A DNA stretch of 64,000 bases, taken from an uncultured Roseovarius sp. (GTDB lineage: Bacteria; Pseudomonadota; Alphaproteobacteria; Rhodobacterales; Rhodobacteraceae). Shown piece by piece: positions 60,207 through 64,000 of the stretch. The stretch lies in the NCBI RefSeq assembly GCF_947489715.1, contig NZ_CANLER010000011.1, positions 1-64,000 on the forward strand, given 5' to 3'. The translations under genes were made by a program, and so were the position numbers. Numbering within the stretch: position 1 is the stretch's first letter; every line of letters starts with the position of its first letter. Under the pieces are notes generated by a model. It ran no database searches. It had not been told where the DNA came from and saw only the letters and a program-made list of their open reading frames with translations.

Positions 60207-60731
60207 GGCTATTCTCCATTTGACGGGCTGATTTGATGTGTTTGAACTGCGGCGAGCGATTGAGTCAGGTTTCTTATCTAGGCGAGCAGCGGAAATGTGA
60301 TCGCTGAATACGCATGGATGCAATGGCGCCTACTGCAATGGTCGACGCACACTCTTTCTTCCCTCAAATCCCCTCTATTCCACACGTGTTCTTTTGATAG
60401 GCCTTTTTAAAGAAGCTTAAATTGCGAGGTGGAATAGCGATATTAGATTAAACTTTCTCTCACCGAAGCTAAAACCTACGGTGGTCAGAGGCTCAGTTGC
60501 TGAGGTGTTTGAAGGCATTTCAACCTGGTCGAGGCGTGAATCATCGTCAATAACGCATGGAGTATCAGTTACTGTATCGGCACATCCATGGAACGACCAG
60601 CCTTCGTGATTTCTAACAGCGCGTTCGCAACATCAGTTTTCGAATCATGGCAATGCAAGAACGAAACGAACTTTAAACGCTGTTCCTCTTGCATAAGGTT
60701 GTGCAGGATGACACCAAAGGCCTCTTGTTGT
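60207..60731. other. Intergenic region, no gene seen
   Basis: About 525 bases upstream of the cysteine hydrolase gene and downstream of a LysR gene, both on the minus strand. Short plus-strand frames have no ribosome site or family resemblance. The part near 60410-60450 is A/T-rich and may hold the promoter of the hydrolase-NhaC-DMT-ocd run. Confidence 0.3.
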
Positions 60732-61625
60732 TCAGATATTCACCGCTGCAACACTTTCCAACAGCCAACTTAAGAATGTGTCGGCTGACGGTTTCCTGGA
60801 ATTTTTCTGAGGGGTTGCAACTGAATACCAAACGCAGCGTATCTGGCGTTCATCCAACTGCACCAGGGCACCCGATCCAATTTCCTTTGCGCACAGAATA
60901 TCATCGGCGAGAATGACACCTTCCCCGTCCACAGCAGCATCTATCGCCAATGACAGGTCCGAATAGACCCGTCCCTGATCCCATTGCTTACTTTCAGGTT
61001 CGTGCGCCGTGTACCATTGATGCCAGATTTCCTTCCCATTGTCGTGGACTAGTGGTGCTTCTTCCCAGTTCACGTCGCCCTCTGGCGTGTAAAGCAAATC
61101 TCGGACCGACTGAGTGCAGGCAGGATACCCATCTATTGGAAACAATTTGCTGCGCTTAACCCCGGCAGAAGGTAATCGTGTTTCGAAATGAATAATCATG
61201 TCCGCGTGGCCTGTGCCCAGTTGCGGCGGCTGCCATGCCGGTCGCAATTCGATATCGATTTTCGGGAATTCCTCGCAGAATTCCGTGATCCGCTTTCTGA
61301 GCCAAAGTGAAGCCAGTGCCGGTTCTGCGCTGACAACTAATGTGCCCTTCTGAGTAGTACGCAGCAGGTCGCTACAAGCGTCTTTAATTGTCTGAAATCC
61401 GCCTGAAACTCGAGGTAACAATGCGCGGCCATCTTCACTGAGCTCAATCCGGTTACCGGAGCGGACAAACAGGTCGGTCCCAAACCAGGCTTCGAGGTTC
61501 TTTACATGCTGACTGACTACGGAATGGCTGACGTTCAATTCCGCGGCGGCCTTGGAAATGCTTTGGTGGCGTGCGGCGACTTCGAAGGCACGAAGGGCGT
61601 TCAAGTGGCGAAGAGAGGTCGTCAT
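60732..61625 (-). CDS. LysR family regulator, GcvA-like
   Basis: A 297-residue LTTR of the GcvA/AmpR subgroup. The HTH is at residues 4-63 (LRHLNALRAFEVAARHQSIS, AELNVSHSVVSQHVKNLEAW). The ligand domain has TLVVSAEPALASLWLRKRI, the subgroup's typical start. It is divergent from the amino acid ABC transporter with 117 bases between, so it most likely regulates that transporter and perhaps the catabolic genes. Confidence 0.88.
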   Translation of the reverse strand: MTTSLRHLNALRAFEVAARHQSISKAAAELNVSHSVVSQHVKNLEAWFGTDLFVRSGNRIELSEDGRALLPRVSGGFQTIKDACSDLLRTTQKGTLVVSAEPALASLWLRKRITEFCEEFPKIDIELRPAWQPPQLGTGHADMIIHFETRLPSAGVKRSKLFPIDGYPACTQSVRDLLYTPEGDVNWEEAPLVHDNGKEIWHQWYTAHEPESKQWDQGRVYSDLSLAIDAAVDGEGVILADDILCAKEIGSGALVQLDERQIRCVWYSVATPQKNSRKPSADTFLSWLLESVAAVNI

Positions 61626-61742
61626 TTGGCCAGCGTAGCGAAAACCGTTACTGAGAGCCAGTTTTTCCTGTTTTCCTAAATTTCATTGCCTCGCTACCGT
61701 TTTGGCTACCTTGGAATACCAACAGGATCGACTGGAAGCCGC

Positions 61743-62537
61743 ATGGCCGCAACAAACACAGACACCGACGCCGATCTTTCCCTCGAAGTGCGCGATCTCC
61801 ATAAGTCCTACGGGGCTCTGGAAGTATTGAAAGGTGTTTCGCTGCGGGCCCGTGAAGGTGATGTCATCTCGATGGTGGGGTCTTCTGGTTCTGGGAAAAG
61901 TACCTTCTTGAGGTGCATAAACTTGCTCGAGACACCGAACTCGGGAAAAATTACGGTGCACGGCGAAGATATCAAGATGGCGACGGATCGCCATGGATCC
62001 TTCAGGCCGACTGACGCCAAACAAGTCGAGCGTATACGCGCCCGCCTGGCCATGGTTTTCCAGTCGTTCAACCTGTGGTCCCACATGACCGTTCTGGAGA
62101 ACGTCATTGCTGGGCCCATCCATGTGCTGAAGCAGTCGCGTGCTGAAGCCATCGAGAAAGCCAAGGACGTACTGCACCATGTCGGTATGTATGAGCGCCG
62201 TGAATACTACCCGTCCCATATCTCAGGTGGTCAGCAACAACGCGCTGCGATTGCCCGCGCCTTGGCGATGGAACCTGAAGTCATGCTATTTGATGAGCCT
62301 ACCTCAGCTCTTGACCCGGAATTGGTCGGCGAAGTTCTGAAGGTCATCCGCTCGCTTGCTGAAGAGGGACGGACCATGGTTGTCGTAACTCACGAAATGG
62401 CCTTTGCCCGCGACGTTTCTTCAAACGTGATCTTCCTGCACCAAGGGCTCATCGAAGAGCAGGGCGATCCCAAACAGATATTCAACAATCCAGAATCGGC
62501 ACGGTTCAGAGAATTCCTATCAAACACCCGAGACTGA
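61743..62537 (+). CDS. Polar amino acid ABC transporter ATP-binding protein
   Basis: A 264-residue ABC ATPase of the HisP/OccP/GlnQ type. It has Walker [10 protein letters not shown] (46-54), the Q-loop at [14 protein letters not shown], signature SGGQQQR, Walker [13 protein letters not shown] and the H-loop [18 protein letters not shown] is characteristic of the histidine, lysine/arginine/ornithine and octopine group. The ATG at 61743 follows GGAAG by 5 bases; an upstream in-frame ATG is not conserved. It is followed by the binding protein and permease. Confidence 0.93.
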   Translation: MAATNTDTDADLSLEVRDLHKSYGALEVLKGVSLRAREGDVISMVGSSGSGKSTFLRCINLLETPNSGKITVHGEDIKMATDRHGSFRPTDAKQVERIRARLAMVFQSFNLWSHMTVLENVIAGPIHVLKQSRAEAIEKAKDVLHHVGMYERREYYPSHISGGQQQRAAIARALAMEPEVMLFDEPTSALDPELVGEVLKVIRSLAEEGRTMVVVTHEMAFARDVSSNVIFLHQGLIEEQGDPKQIFNNPESARFREFLSNTRD

Positions 62538-62601
62538 TAGCTGCCGATACCTGACCAGCATACTTACTAGATCCAAATCAACCAACTAGGGAGAAGTTGA
62601 C

Positions 62602-63375
62602 ATGAACCTCAAGAAATCAATCCTCGTATCCGTCGTAGGGGCAATGGCGCTTTTAGGCGGACAAGCCGCAGTCGCAGAAGAACTTCGCATCGGTGTGGAA
62701 GGGGCTTACCCTCCGTTCTCAAAAAAGGAAGCTGACGGAACGCTTTCAGGGTTTGACATCGACATCGCGCTTGCGCTGTGCGCTCAGCTGGAACGCGAAT
62801 GTGAGTTGGTCGAACAGGAATGGGATGGCATGATCCCTGCCCTGATTGGCAAGAAATACGACGCCATCGTTGCGTCTATGTCGATCACCGAAGACCGCAA
62901 GAAACAGGTGGATTTCTCTGAGAAATATTACCAGACACCGTCCCGCTTCGTTGCCAAGGAAGGTGCCGAGTTTGAACTGACGGCGGAAGGCACCAAGGAC
63001 GTCAAGATTGGCGTTTTGCGCGGCACCACACTGCAATGCCACGTCGAGAAAGTGTATCCTGACGCCGATTTGCGGCTCTACAACACGCAAGAGGACGTGT
63101 TTGCCGATCTCGTGGCCGGACGGCTGGACATGCAGCTGAACAACACGCTTCAAGCAATCGACGGCTTTCTCAACACCCCCCAAGGCGAGGGTTTCGCATT
63201 CCTTGGTCAAAACGTGGATGATCCCGAATGCCTGGGTGAAGGCACAGGCATCGCGGTGCGCAAGGGCGATCCGCTGGCAGGCGAACTGAGTGCCGCCATT
63301 GAAGCGATCCGCGCCGATGGCACCTACCAGGCGATCAACGACAAGTATTTCGACGTCGACATCTACGGGGAATGA
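62602..63375 (+). CDS. Periplasmic lysine/arginine/ornithine-type binding protein
   Basis: A 257-residue family 3 solute-binding protein. It has a Sec signal peptide (1-25, ending AAVAEE), then [77 protein letters not shown] and a C-terminal [11 protein letters not shown]. The WDGMIPAL and DxDIYG ends are those of the HisJ/ArgT/OccT group. The ligand is a cationic amino acid such as ornithine or arginine, which fits the locus. Confidence 0.93.
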   Translation: MNLKKSILVSVVGAMALLGGQAAVAEELRIGVEGAYPPFSKKEADGTLSGFDIDIALALCAQLERECELVEQEWDGMIPALIGKKYDAIVASMSITEDRKKQVDFSEKYYQTPSRFVAKEGAEFELTAEGTKDVKIGVLRGTTLQCHVEKVYPDADLRLYNTQEDVFADLVAGRLDMQLNNTLQAIDGFLNTPQGEGFAFLGQNVDDPECLGEGTGIAVRKGDPLAGELSAAIEAIRADGTYQAINDKYFDVDIYGE

Positions 63376-63442
63376 ACTCGTGAGCGGCAGGGAGATCAAT
63401 TGTTTCCCTGTCGACTCCCATTGAGTATGACGGACGAAAGAC

Positions 63443-64000
63443 ATGGACATTATTTTCGAATACAGGCAGATCCTGATCGAAGGCACGATTGTCACGATCA
63501 GCTTGGCCATTCTTTCTTTGCTCTTGTCGGTGACCCTGGGGCTGTTTGGCGCATTCGCTAAGCTTTCACCGTCGAGAGGCATCCGACGGATGGGCAATGT
63601 CTATACAACCTTTGTACGCAGCGTGCCCGACCTTGTGCTGATGATGCTGATCTTTTTCGGCGGTCAGGCGCTGATCACTCAGCTAGGCGGTGTGACCGGC
63701 CTGTGGGGCTATGTCGAGATAAACCAGTTTCTCGCGGGTGTCCTAACGCTGGGTTTCATCTTCGGCGCTTACATGTCGGAAACATTTCGTGGCGCGATAC
63801 TGGCGATCCCGCGCGGTCAGATCGAGGCGGCGATGGCGGTCGGCATGAAACCCGGACAGATATTCCGGATCGTGACCTGGCCTCAGATGGTGCGCTTTGC
63901 GCTGCCGAGCTTCACAAACAACTGGCTGGTTCTGGTGAAATCCACCGCGCTGGTATCGGTGATCGGATTGCATGACCTGGTCTGGAACGCATTCTCGGCC
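63443..64000 (+). CDS. Amino acid ABC transporter permease, HisQ/OccQ-like (partial)
   Basis: The first 186 residues of an inner-membrane permease; the gene continues beyond the window. Three to four membrane helices are visible (TIVTISLAILSLLLSVTLGL, DLVLMMLIFFGGQAL, AGVLTLGFIFGAYMSETFRG), and the EAA-type ATPase contact is GQIEAAMAVGMKPGQIFRIV. It lies 67 bases after the binding protein and is the Q component; the M component presumably follows off the edge. Confidence 0.92.
   Translation, partial: MDIIFEYRQILIEGTIVTISLAILSLLLSVTLGLFGAFAKLSPSRGIRRMGNVYTTFVRSVPDLVLMMLIFFGGQALITQLGGVTGLWGYVEINQFLAGVLTLGFIFGAYMSETFRGAILAIPRGQIEAAMAVGMKPGQIFRIVTWPQMVRFALPSFTNNWLVLVKSTALVSVIGLHDLVWNAFSA

Noticed and set aside
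1..64000. CRISPR arrays, rRNA, tRNA or a repABC-type origin
   Set aside because: I looked for regular short repeats, conserved rRNA words and replication genes by eye and saw none; a dedicated scan could not be run.

Overview
The window looks like a marine alphaproteobacterium of the roseobacter group (Rhodobacteraceae). This rests on the protein families seen (Hint-domain protein with an MPGYISE-type start, DUF6653-type membrane protein, SRAP protein, roseobacter-style VirB operon and LuxI/LuxR pair), on an alphaproteobacterial LexA box (GTTC-N7-GTTC), and on moderate G+C. No rRNA, tRNA, CRISPR array or replication origin was seen. The organism assignment is inference.

Layout. 1-14 kb is an accessory patchwork: a small tyrosine recombinase, an ArsR regulator paired with an old-yellow-enzyme-like oxidoreductase, a GAF protein, a LysR regulator, two related XRE regulators, several gene remnants (haloacid dehalogenase tail, EamA tail, a stop-interrupted small gene, a headless IS30 transposase), an SRAP protein, a Hint-domain secreted protein and a GGDEF-EAL protein. 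A non-coding repeat occurs at 0.14 kb and 14.3 kb, with a shorter match at 10.7 kb. 14.4-25.8 kb, all on the minus strand, is a nearly complete virB operon for a type IV secretion or conjugation channel. No VirD4 or relaxase is visible. One gene is a VirB5 with a lytic transglycosylase domain built into it. 25.9-30 kb has a TrbM-like protein, a LuxI/LuxR quorum-sensing pair with palindromic lux-box-like sites, a secreted nuclease and a small gene behind a LexA box.

30.4-39.2 kb is a catabolic cluster for a hydrophobic substrate. It holds an AlkK-like acyl-CoA synthetase, a PF10118 protein carrying a full di-iron ligand pattern, a styrene-oxide-isomerase-like membrane protein with the key His, Asn and Tyr, an AlkS/MalT-type regulator, a [2Fe-2S] ferredoxin, an AlkH/CalB-type aldehyde dehydrogenase and an OmpW/AlkL porin. 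Read together they suggest oxidation to an epoxide, isomerisation to an aldehyde, oxidation to an acid and CoA activation. A shared 18-bp motif lies in front of the regulator/isomerase operon, the ferredoxin/dehydrogenase pair and the porin.

39.6-64 kb is devoted to ornithine and related amino acids. It has a complete set for the adenosylcobalamin-dependent ornithine route best known from Clostridium: racemase, aminomutase OraS/OraE with a GlmL-type accessory protein, 2,4-diaminopentanoate dehydrogenase, and the OrtA/OrtB thiolase that releases alanine and acetyl-CoA. The racemase is fused to an arginase-like domain that has lost most of its metal ligands. Around it are two ornithine cyclodeaminase family genes, RidA, an N-acetylornithine deacetylase, an M20D amidohydrolase, a Gdx-type SMR exporter, DMT and NhaC transporters, a cysteine hydrolase, three LysR regulators in the wider region counting the one at 4.3 kb, an orphan dipeptide-type binding protein and a polar amino acid ABC transporter that runs off the right edge.
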